Shown here: in pieces, positions 12,319 through 21,513 of the stretch
How positions within the stretch are numbered: position 1 is the first letter of the stretch
Layout: every line of letters begins with the position of its first letter
Position numbers and translations under genes: made by a program
From: Hirsutella rhossiliensis
Taxonomy: Eukaryota; Ascomycota; Sordariomycetes; Hypocreales; Ophiocordycipitaceae
Direction: 5' to 3'
Assembly: GCF_020360975.1 (NCBI RefSeq)
Contig: NW_025408667.1
Location: forward strand, 4,898,001 to 4,962,000
Length of the DNA: 64,000 nt
Notes under the pieces: model-generated
Databases searched by the model: none
What the model was told of the DNA's origin: nothing
What the model saw: the letters and a program-made list of their open reading frames with translations, nothing else

Positions 12319-14244
12319 TAATTAGCCCTTAAATATCTAATATAAAATTTTTTAAATAGGAATAAGACTTATCTAAGGGTTATTTATTAACCCTATTCGT
12401 TACTATAGCTTTAATATATATTTTATACTATCTTATTTTATTTTCCTTTTTAAAAATATTTTTATATACTTATTATATCTTTTTAATATTTCTATAATAG
12501 CCCTACTATTTATATACCCTAAGTATAAGTACTAAGTATAAAAATCTATATCCTTTACCTTTAAAGATATAATAAGGATTAATTAGCTTTTTAATAAAGG
12601 TTCTATAAGAATATAATATAATTTATTTCTAAGAAATCCTTTAGTAAGGACCTTAGCCTTATTATTTAATAAAAGGACTTTATTTCCTCTTATTAAGGCA
12701 TAAGTATTATTAAAATAAGATTAAGATAGTATATTTACCCTTAATTTAAGTATATAAAAGTAGTCTTAAAGGATATACCTTTTTTAACTATATAGGAACT
12801 TAAATACTAAGTCCCCTTTTCTTTTTACTAATATAAAAAAAGCTTTTCCTTAGTAAACTTTAGACTTAACTTCTTTATAGTTAATAAAGAAATTCTTATT
12901 TAATACTATATACCTAGTAGCTCCGGTATTATATATAAAATTAAAGATCCTTTTATTTTTATAACTAAGAAATCCTTCTTCTCTTACCTTAAGGACTAAT
13001 TCCTTTATTCTAGAAATCAAGGCTTTTAAAGGTCCTAAAAAAGAGTCTTTATTAGCTTCTATTATAGAGGTATTTATAAAGGTTAAAATTACCTTTAAAT
13101 CCTTAGATATTTATATAGGGGTCGGAGCCCTAGAGAGGTCTATAAGGTCGATATCTAGGTCTATATTATTTCCTTATAAAGCTATATTTAAGACCTTATT
13201 ACTATCGTTTAAATCGGACTCTAGCTTAGTAATTCGAGCCTTCCTTCTTTTATTAATAGTAGAAATACTACTAGAGGGGATTTCCTCTTAAAAGAAGAAA
13301 AACATTCTCTTCTTAGAAATTTAAGTCTTATTATCCCCTTTTCCTTTATTTAAAACCTAATAAGTAAGATTCTTATTTATATATATTTTATAGTAATTTA
13401 CTATAAAATACCTTAGTTTTTTATAGTTTATATAATAAGGAATATTTATAGAATTTCTATAGGATTTCTAAGGCTTCCTTTATATTAGGAAGGCTTTCTC
13501 TAAATATTTATTTATAACCTTTATTCTTCTAGCTTTATCTAAAAGACTAGCTATAAGGGTTTTAAGGGTAAACGCTATAGAATTTTACTTAAGGCTCTAT
13601 ATAATATTTATAATATAGCTTCTAAATTCCTTATTAAGGTAATTAAGAAGCTATACTATTAAAATAACTTTTAGAGTTTCTATATTATAGGATTTTAAGT
13701 CCTTATAAATTTCCTTTAGCTTATAAAGGTATTTCTTTAAATTAAAGTCTAAGGGACTAAGATTAAAGAGCTGCTTAATAAGTAGATAATTTAACGAAAG
13801 GTTCGACGGATTATATAGCTTTTTAAGCTTATCCTATACTTCTTTAGTATTTTTTAAATACTAAATTTATATTAAGGGACTATCTTTAACTTAAAAGAAT
13901 ATTATAAATAAAGCCTCTATAGTCTATATATAATTTATATACTCTAGAGTAGTAATAAGCTTATCTTTTATAAGGATAGCTTCTATCTTTATAGTCTATA
14001 AGGTATAATCTAAATTTCCCTTAAGTTTAGTAAATTTATATTCTTTCTATCTACCTATTTTATATAAATTCGGTATTATTTCGTTTATAAGGATCGAGAA
14101 GTCTAAACGTAAGTTTAAGAGTATAATAAGGTAAAAGAAGTTATAAGGAATTTCGAAAGGGATTTTTATTACGTATTTTAATAAGGAATTTTAAAGGTAT
14201 AAGTTAATTTCCTAGCTTAAAAAAAGTAAGCTAGGCTTATAACC

Positions 14245-15240
14245 TCTTAAGGTATATAAGTAAAAGCTAAAGTTTAGGAAATTAAAGAATAATATTAGAC
14301 TATATAATAAAGGGGAAGAAGGAATATAAGGTAGGATTTTAAACGGAATTTATTAGTAGTATATTAGTATATAGAAGTAGTATTAAAGTTAATAATTCTA
14401 TCTTTATTTACTAGTAGATATACTACCTTATATCGATAATTATCGCTAAATAAAAGAACCTTTTAGGACTAGATTTAGGCTGCTATATAGCCCTTAGACT
14501 AAGGATTTTAGTAATACCTTACGTATAGCTAAAAGTATCTTAGTTCCGCTAATATTCGTATTTAAAGGAGGTTAGTTATGCTAATATTCTTAAGAGATCT
14601 TAGCTAGTATTCTAAGCTAGCTCTATTCTTTCGATTCCTAATTATACGATAGCCGGCACCCCGTTTAATATATAATAATCTTTAAAATAACGAGCGATTC
14701 TTACTCTATAAGATAGGATTTTATTAATAATTAATATACTACTCTTTAGCTTCTATAATCGGGAGAGTATTTTAACGGTAGCTACGGCATACACCTAAAG
14801 ACACACCCACGCTAACGGCAACAGCAGCAGCTAGATACCGAAGGACGAGGGGGTCTAAGGGGAATAAAGGAAACGAGAAAGTACTAGGCAGGGCAAGGCA
14901 AAGGCAAAGAGGGCTAAAAAGGTATATTAGTAAAAGAGGATATAGAAGAAGATATCGATGCTAATAATAAAAGAAGAAGATGATGCTAATGCTGTCTGCT
15001 AGCTAAGGAGGAAAAGAGACCTCTTTTATAGACCGAATTTTCCCTCCTTCTTCCCTAGACGAATAGGGGCTAAGGGATCATCTAATTAAGAAGAGGGCTA
15101 GCTAGAGACTCTACTAAGGATCCTACTAAGGACCCTACTAAAGACTCTACTACGCGGGCTATATATTCCTTAGGGTATAGATGCCCCCGTTAAAGTATAT
15201 TATAGCTACTTTATTTATAATAGGAAAACACCGTTCCTTA
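14245..15240 (+). repeat. Family R repeat, copy i (about 566 bp plus a 423-bp insert)
   Basis: Starts tcttaaggtatataag and ends caccgttcctta, the same limits as copies at 30,982-31,547 and 45,826-54,213. It is interrupted at 14,771-15,193. No 6-bp duplication is seen around this copy, unlike the other two, so its flanks have probably been rearranged. Confidence 0.75.
14771..15193. mobile_element. 423-bp insertion with AGTAT duplication
   Basis: Repeat R is broken here. The uninterrupted sequence gagagtatattatagc becomes gagagtat, then insert, then agtatattatagc, giving the direct repeat AGTAT at 14,766-14,770 and 15,194-15,198. The insert ends TTAACGG...CCGTTAA, a 7-bp inverted repeat. It keeps CAG and CAC trinucleotides, so it is less RIPped than its host. 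No coding frame; a MITE or a small solo LTR are both possible. Confidence 0.65.
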
Positions 15241-15627
15241 GAAATTTAAAGACGGTCTATCCTTAATATAAGTTCCTAAGTAATTAAAAGGGGTTTTTAG
15301 ATATTTCTTATACTTTCTATATCTTTCCCTTATTAGGTTTTTCCTTTTATTAGGTTTCCTAGAGGAATATTTACTAGGTTTTTATCTAAAAGGATTTTCC
15401 TAGTAATAATAGGTTTTACCTTATATAAGATTATCCTAAAAGTAATTATTATAACTATAGATATTTCCTACTATAGGTTTTTTATTAGTATATACCTAAG
15501 GAGTTAGGTTTTATATATCCTATTTAAGTATAAAGGTAGTTTTCTTAAATTAGGTTTTTACCCTATATATATACTACTATAAATAAATTAGTAAAGAGTA
15601 TATAAATCTACTCTTTAAGGGAGGCTA
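15241..15627. other. Spacer between two inverted R copies
   Basis: About 390 bp of RIPped DNA with repeated taggttt motifs. It separates R copy i (plus) from R copy ii (minus), so the two form a large interrupted inverted repeat. No gene is visible. Confidence 0.45.
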
Positions 15628-15685
15628 TAAGGAACGGTGTTTTCCTACTATAAATAAAGTAGCTATAATATACTCTCCTAATTAT

Positions 15686-16170
15686 TGTCGCGAAGCGTGG
15701 CCTGATTTCGCAGTTCTCGGAGATATCCCTTAGCACGAGGGATTAAGGAAGCAAAAAACACCCGGTGTAGAAGAAGGAAGAAGGAGCTAAAAAGAGGTAT
15801 AGAAAGGAGGGTAGGGGCATAAGGGGAAGCAGAAGTAGCGATGGCTTCCTATAGAGGTAGCGAGAGATAAGACGGATATGCCGGCAATGGCTAGAAAGGA
15901 GGGGAAAAACCAGCAAAAAGCTCGGTAGTTAAAGGGACATTAGTAGCTTCTTTAAGTAGGATCTTCTTTGTTAATTGAGATGCTAGACGGGTATAAAGAG
16001 GGGCGTTGGATAGAGGAAAGAAGGACAATTAAGGCAATATAACAATCACTCCCCTACCTTTATTACTGCCCCCGTAAGAATCAAATTTCTCTGCCCTGCC
16101 TGTCCGACCCCTTACTTCTAATTTCACCTTCGTGCATTTTTATACACTTCTTATATCTCTCTTCGCGAGA
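15686..16170 (+). repeat. Solo Copia-B LTR, nearly un-RIPped (485 bp)
   Basis: Starts TGTCGCGAAGCG and ends CTTCGCGAGA, flanked by ATTAT at 15,681-15,685 and 16,171-16,175. It still carries many CpA sites (for example caatcactcccc and gcatttttatacac) that are TpA in the other copies, so it is the best available proxy for the ancestral LTR. The intact TG start supports the view that TA starts elsewhere are RIP products. Confidence 0.9.
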
Positions 16171-16569
16171 ATTATATAGGCTAAAAAGTAGTATATTAAA
16201 TATAGATAAAATCCTATCTTATAAAGTAAGAATCGCTTATAATTTTATATATTATTATATATTAAATCGGTGACTAGTTATCGTATAACTAGGAATTAAA
16301 AGAATAGAGCTAGCTTAGAATACTAGCTAAGACCTCTTAAGAATACTAGTACGACTAACCTCCTTTAAATACGAATATTAGTAGAACTAAGATACTTCTA
16401 GCTATACGTAAGGTAATACTAAATTCCTTAGTCTTAGGGCTATACGGCAGCCTAAATCTAGTCTTAAAAGGGTCTTCCGTTTAGCTATAATTATCTATAT
16501 AAGGTAGTATATCTACTAGTAGATAAAGAGAAAATTATTAACTTTAATACCTCTTTTATATACTAATAT

Positions 16570-16852
16570 TGTTGGGTCGTGGGTATTCGTGCTGTGCACA
16601 GGGGTGATAGAGAATACGAATCAAAGGTGCTAAAGAGCTATGCCTGTGACTGTTGTATTGGTAATCTATGAAGAGAAGAGAAAAGATGAAGAAGAATGAG
16701 GGAAGGAGGAGAAGAAGGAAGGAAGGGAGGAATGAAGGGAGGCGTGTAACCCCGGTCCGAATGTCTTCCGAGACCCTCCTATAAACCCTCCTTCTCGCGT
16801 AGGGCCAGTAGAGCCCATGTCCCCACATAATGAAGTCCTCCGCATCTAGACA
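16570..16852 (-). repeat. 3' LTR of Copia-A (283 bp)
   Basis: Differs from the other LTR only by four single-base length changes in homopolymer runs (gggg/ggg, aaa/aa, aaaa/aaa, ggg/gg). No substitutions were seen, so the insertion is very recent or the length differences are base-calling errors. Confidence 0.93.
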
Positions 16853-16957
16853 CTAGCAACTTTTTCTTTCAAGGAAAGACAAAGGTAACAATATAGCTGG
16901 TTGATAATCTAGTGGCCAGGGAAGGAAAGAAGTCAAAAGGCAAGGAGACGCTCTGTT

Positions 16958-18455
16958 TCACACTGGCCTATGGACTGACCCTTCTACCCGGATAGTCAGC
17001 TGGTTAGTCGAGATGAAGCGCTCAAGGGCCTTGTTTGGTGACGCCTTCGTCATTGCATCAGCTGGGTTGTCGTTGCCGTTGATCCATCGGACTTCTAATA
17101 TCTCCCGTCTCTCATATGACTGCCGTAGAGCCATAATGTCAATCATAAGACGCTTTTCCTTTGTTGTGCCGAGCTTGACGATGCATTCGTAAAGGGAATA
17201 AGAGTCTACGCAGACGATAAGGGGATTGGAGGAGATTCAGTCGGTCGGTGATCATTCTTAGGGTCGTTGCAATAGCAAGGCTGATGTCAAATCCGTCGGT
17301 CATGCCGTAGATCTCGGAGGCAAGCACACTTCGGGTTACCCTCTTGCACTTCGTAGAGCTCCAATGGATCAAATTGCCGTTAATGTGAAAAGAAGGAACA
17401 TCCTCGGAGCTTTCTTGTTTTCGTTAACAAGCATAACAAGAAAGCCGATTTGTGATGAGAGGTCCTTATTGTTGGCAAATGATCCATCCGTAAGACCATT
17501 AGTTTAGCTGTCTGTAGGTCTAGGGGCACGTATTGGATCCCTCTTTGTAGGTTGTCCTGTTGCCATTTGAGTCTTTTGTTGAGGTGATGCAGTCCGTGTC
17601 TGTGGGCTGTTGGACCTGTGCCGCGGTTGACATATCACACGTAGCTTCTGGCTGGCAGATTGAGGCGATATAGGCTCCTCGGGCGCGTTGTTCCATGTAC
17701 TTTTGCATACGATCAGAAGCTTCCACGTTAATAAGGGCGATTTTCTTAGCTTGTCCCTTCTGCTTAAGGTGAATTCGACCTTTTTCGTCTAGTGCAAGCG
17801 TACAGCCGTTGAAGTCTAGGGCCGAAGAAATTAAAAGCTTTGTCTTTGGCTTGGCGATAAACTTAGCTTCTTGTATCTTGTTTTCTTCGTGTACAGAAAA
17901 GCCTGCTGTTCCGAGGATCAGGGTGTCATCCGTCTGCATGCCCACTATGCCAAACGCTTGGTTGGGGTCCGTGTTCGTTATAAGGAGGCATGGGTCGAAC
18001 GTTGAAGTCGACATCCGTAGCTGCTCCCTATGATGCTTGTGGTATGTTGCGAACCAATGTAGGCCTGCTTCTGCAATGCCATAAAGAGGGCGGACGATCC
18101 GGATGATAGTCCCCTTTGGTACTTATCCTGTAGTTCGATGGGAAGATAGGTTAGGACTAGGCGTGCAAGTCCTGTCGTTGAATGCGTATAGGCTTGTGAT
18201 ATATCCCTTAGTTCGAGGGACATACCGGACGTAAGGAGCGTTGGGGCAAGGGCTATGATTAGTCTTTGACTAGCCCGCTGGATGGTAGGCGATTGGGTCA
18301 AAAGAGTGTTCTTCTCGTCGTCGTTATAGCCTTGGACTACGAGGCGAGACTTTTCGTACGGCTTTATATACTTTCCTTTAACTTCTCGGACTAATCGTGA
18401 CTTGAAAATCCGTGTTCCTCGATGCTTGGTCGGGTCGAATAACTCGAAGGTAGCA
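16958..18455 (-). pseudogene. Copia-A RT-RNase H (frameshifted, integrase missing)
   Basis: Minus-strand RT begins near 18,455 (FELFDPTKHRGTRIFKSRLV). It continues with MSLELRDISQAYT, PLYGIAEAGLHWF (other frame) and the catalytic loop GMQTDDTLIL at about 17,900-17,950. RNase H follows with GLTDGSFAN, HWSSTKCKRVTRS, LASEIYGM, and the terminal WINGNDNPADAMTK block ending at 16,958. The frame changes near 18,140 and 17,400 look like single-base losses beside homopolymers. Family: fungal Ty1/Copia. Repair of these indels would leave RT and RNase H domains but no integrase. Confidence 0.85.
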
Positions 18456-19583
18456 GTTGTCCAGTCGGTGTAATAGTGATGATGGTTAACATCGGTGTCG
18501 AAATGCGTCTTAACCTTGTGATACGCTATTGCAAATGTATCGTCTTGATCGACGTAATGAAGGTAGAAGGTTTCTGCTCGTCCGTTAAGAATCTAGGAAA
18601 TACCGCATAGAATTGGGTCTCCCGGATCTGTGCATGGAAGCAGATGTTGAAAAGATCTTCATCTTATCGTCAAGGAGGTCGTAGGGCTCGCCTGTGTACT
18701 TTGGTCTTTGTCAAAGGTCTTTAGAAACTGGGCAGAAACGGCGGGGTCAAGCCGTTCGTTCGGAACGGAACGAGGGCAGGGCCTTGTACGGCTGATGCCC
18801 GTCAGGCTGGGTCTGCCTTGAAGGAAATGACTGTAGTAAGGGGCTTGGGAATAGACTTCGTCTGGGTCTGTTGAGTGGGGATGTCTTGGGAAAGCTTTCC
18901 TGGGAAAATGGGGCTTGGAATAAGGTTCCTTGGGGGTCATCTGTTGGGCTTGCTCAGGAGGCCTCTGGGGTCCTTGAAACAACCTGTTGCTGCTGTTGCA
19001 AAGCCTGGGCTTGGGTTGTAGGCTGGTCCCTTGGTGACTGGTCTTGGGTCGGATTTTGGATATTCTCTCAGGAAGAAGGCGTTGCGAGGGCTTGTTGTTG
19101 CCAGGAAGCATTTGATCGTACGTCAAATATCTGTTTTGTGAATTCCTGGGGGTCCCAAGTAGGGAACCTGTCGGCTTCGAGTAGCTTAATCAAGGATCGT
19201 TCGATTCGCTGGTGGTTCGTCCCAGTATATACTCCCTTTCGGCGGAGAACCCGGCGGAGCTCCCGCCGGTATGAAATTTCAACCATAAGGAACATGTCTA
19301 GCGTCCATCCTTCAAAGTCTTGTTGGAAAGCATGGAAGACTTCATCATCCCACATCTTCTCAAGAGTATAGGCTTTAAGGGCCTTAGCTGCGTACGTGGT
19401 TGCATGTATCTCCGTTATATTATCGACTGAGATATCTTTGAATCGAAGCTGAGGGTCTATAGCGGAAAAATCGGCCGCGAAGTCGGTTCCGCGCATAAAT
19501 TCCTGAGCAGAAATAGGTTGGCGTAGGCGTACATCTTCTTGAGGCTGTATAACCCTTATGCCTTCTGTTTGTCCTTGTGACAT
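18456..19583 (-). pseudogene. Copia-A gag fragment (frameshifted)
   Basis: The frame begins with ATG at 19,583. Residues 1-171 run to 19,068 and resemble fungal Copia Gag N-terminal regions in composition and in the FRDxxVDN-like start block. The sequence continues in other frames through a Gln/Pro-rich region (18,659-19,126), then a Gag stretch with DLFNICFHAQ and FDTDVNHHHYYTDWTT. It stops abruptly near 18,456, where RT sequence takes over. At least two frame changes occur. The Gag zinc knuckle and protease are absent. Confidence 0.65.
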
Positions 19584-19651
19584 GTTGATTGTTGTGATGT
19601 CAAGGCTTTCCTACCGGCTTGGTCTAGTCGGTTCTTGTCGTGTGTGTAGCA

Positions 19652-19805
19652 TAGACTTCCTCTCTCGGGACTGTGGTGCAACCTATAGAAATAGGTCTCG
19701 CAGGAATTCTTCAAGGAATCGGGTCTTTCTCTTCCACTTGCAAACTTCCTCTCTCGGGACTGTGGTGCAACCTATAGAAATAGGTCTCGCAGGGAATTCT
19801 TCGAG
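19652..19805. repeat. Tandem duplication in Copia-A leader
   Basis: A ~56-bp block starting cttcctctctcgggactg occurs at about 19,652 and again at about 19,747, with a few differences. It lies between the 5' LTR and the gag start, that is, in the element's untranslated leader. Confidence 0.8.
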
Positions 19806-19869
19806 GAAACGGGGATGCTTTTCGATACCTAACTTTCTGTGGTTAAACAGACGTTCAACCACTGATCAG

Positions 19870-20148
19870 TGTTGGGTCGTGGGTATTCGTGCTGTGCACA
19901 GGGTGATAGAGAATACGAATCAAAGGTGCTAAGAGCTATGCCTGTGACTGTTGTATTGGTAATCTATGAAGAGAAGAGAAAGATGAAGAAGAATGAGGAA
20001 GGAGGAGAAGAAGGAAGGAAGGGAGGAATGAAGGGAGGCGTGTAACCCCGGTCCGAATGTCTTCCGAGACCCTCCTATAAACCCTCCTTCTCGCGTAGGG
20101 CCAGTAGAGCCCATGTCCCCACATAATGAAGTCCTCCGCATCTAGACA
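19870..20148 (-). repeat. 5' LTR of Copia-A (279 bp)
   Basis: Lies upstream of gag in the element's own orientation. The adjoining inner sequence (minus strand ctgatcagtggttgaac) should hold the primer-binding site; I cannot name the tRNA. Confidence 0.92.
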
Positions 20149-20274
20149 AATATACTACTAATAAATTCCGTTGAAAATCCTACCTTATACTCCTTCTTCC
20201 CTCTTATTATATAGTTTTATATAATTCCTTAATTTCTAAAAGTTCCGCTATTACTTATATACCTTAAGAACGCT

Positions 20275-21038
20275 TAAGAGGGTAAGGTAGGAAAATAGCT
20301 AATAAAATCTTTCTTTATTTAAGCGATTTATCTTTTATAAATAATTCTTTAGATAGAAAGAGCTTATAAGGGTATATTATATCTCTATTTAAAGGAACTA
20401 TTACTTAAAAAGCTTTAAAGTAAGCTACTATTATAACTTTATATATAAAGGTAAAGCTACTAGCTCTTTTAAAAGTATTAAAAGAAGCGATTTTCCTTAG
20501 CTAGCTACTTATATCTTTATAACTATAAATTTTATCCTTATTAAGTATAGAATATAATAATATATAGACCATATAAACTTTAATAGAAAATATAAAGCTA
20601 TCGACCTAGCTATAGTATATCGATATCTATTAGTATTAGCTACGCTAAAAGGTTTAAAGGGGACTTATTTTTATCCGTTTAGCTTTAATAGAAATAATAA
20701 AAGCTAATAGTCTTATAAAGCCCTTACTAAAGTAGAAGCTAGCTATCTTTTTATAGTATATTAAGCTAAAATACGTTTAAAAAAAGCTATCGTTAAAAGC
20801 CTACCTTAAGAGTTTATAGGAGGAGCTAATAATATATATAAGGAAGGAGACGTCTATAGCTAAAGAGAAGAACTAGGACTTATATTAAAAGAGGGCCCTT
20901 AGCTTAATTAAGACTTATTCTTCTTAAAAAAGGAAGAGTACCTTTCTTATAAGACTCGATTCCTTCTTAGGCCCCTTTTTATAAAGTAAGTCTAAATAAG
21001 CCTAGGGCTAAAACCTAGATTTCTTAAGTAAGGGATAA
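20275..21038 (+). pseudogene. Copia-B fragment: RNase H to 3' leader, RIPped
   Basis: Read on the plus strand, the RNase H block shows KAIKE/AIFL-type Copia motifs through RIP stops. It is followed by the same downstream sequence as 37,850-38,160 and 54,240-54,580 (ttaagagtttata, ggagctaataat). RT and everything upstream are missing. The fragment ends at 21,038 where inverted Gypsy-C leader sequence begins. Confidence 0.72.
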
Positions 21039-21092
21039 GTATAGATATAATAACTAGTATTATTCTTAAGGGATAAACCTATTAAGGGGTAT
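21039..21092 (-). repeat. Inverted scrap of Gypsy-C leader
   Basis: These bases (attattcttaagggataaac and neighbours) are the reverse complement of the Gypsy-C internal leader at about 21,530-21,580 and of 36,545-36,590. The last four bases, GTAT, are the Gypsy-C target duplication. Confidence 0.65.
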
Positions 21093-21513
21093 TATAACTA
21101 TGGTCTAGTAAACTATAGGGACTAGTATATATTATAAGTATACGGAACGTAGGGAGTAATGAATATTAACGGACTAATAAGCTAATTAAGTTTAAAGTAA
21201 TAGGTTACTTTAGTGCTTTAACGCTTTATAGCTAGGATTATAGGATCGCTTTAGCGCTTTAGTATTTTAAAGCTATAGGATTACCTAGTGCTCTTAGCGA
21301 TCTAAGGAAGCTCTTAAGATATATAAGGAAAGAATAAAATACTCCTTTAAATAGACAGCTTAATAGCTTTTAATAAATATTATAATTATTACGATCTTTA
21401 TAATAATCTTATCTTTAATTCTAATTACTTAATTACTTAATTATAGTCTATAGTTTATAACCTCTAACTTATTACTAACGTAATATACTTACTATTACTT
21501 AAACTATACCTTA
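21093..21513 (+). repeat. 5' LTR of Gypsy-C
   Basis: Starts tataactatggtctag and ends actatacctta; aligns along its length with 29,184-29,605, with RIP-type transitions between them. Confidence 0.85.

Larger units (their letters stand above)
8107..14244 (-). mobile_element. Degenerate Ty1/Copia element (Copia-C), interrupted
   Basis: On the minus strand, RNase H motifs lie near 8,150-8,330 (TLSTYKVKYISL, a RIPped form of the Copia ALST-EAEYIAL box). The RT active site lies at 9,393-9,404 and reads Y-V-N-N where YVDD is expected, both Asp codons being RIP-type changed. Upstream pol and gag regions extend to about 14,240. No LTR pair of its own was recognised. It is split by a retroposon at 8,512-9,038 and by a solo Copia-B LTR at 11,040-12,318, both with target duplications, so it is older than both. 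It is inactive. Confidence 0.7.
16570..20148 (-). mobile_element. Young Ty1/Copia element (Copia-A), un-RIPped, internally deleted
   Basis: Two LTRs (16,570-16,852 and 19,870-20,148), each beginning TG and ending CA, flank a 3-kb interior. The target duplication AATAT lies at 16,565-16,569 and 20,149-20,153. Base composition is normal and CpA-rich, so the element inserted after its host repeat R had been RIPped. On the minus strand the interior reads Gag, then directly RT and RNase H: the rest of Gag, protease and integrase are missing. The element is therefore non-autonomous. Confidence 0.95.
15628..20269 (-). repeat. Family R repeat, copy ii, with two nested insertions
   Basis: Starts taaggaacggtgtt and ends ataccttaaga, the reverse of the R limits. 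Removing the solo LTR (15,686-16,170) and Copia-A (16,570-20,148), each with its own 5-bp duplication, restores an R copy of normal length. Its right junction with Copia-B RNase H sequence lies at the same site as in copy iii. Confidence 0.78.

Noticed and set aside
16556..16828. 90-codon minus-strand ORF in the LTR, and its twins at 19,929-20,141 and 19,936-20,124
   Set aside because: Lies in the Copia-A LTR; low-complexity Ser/Leu/Phe runs derive from a purine-rich repeat.
18871..19371. 166-codon plus-strand ORF
   Set aside because: Antisense shadow of Copia-A gag, with Trp/Cys/Ser-rich composition typical of a wrong frame.
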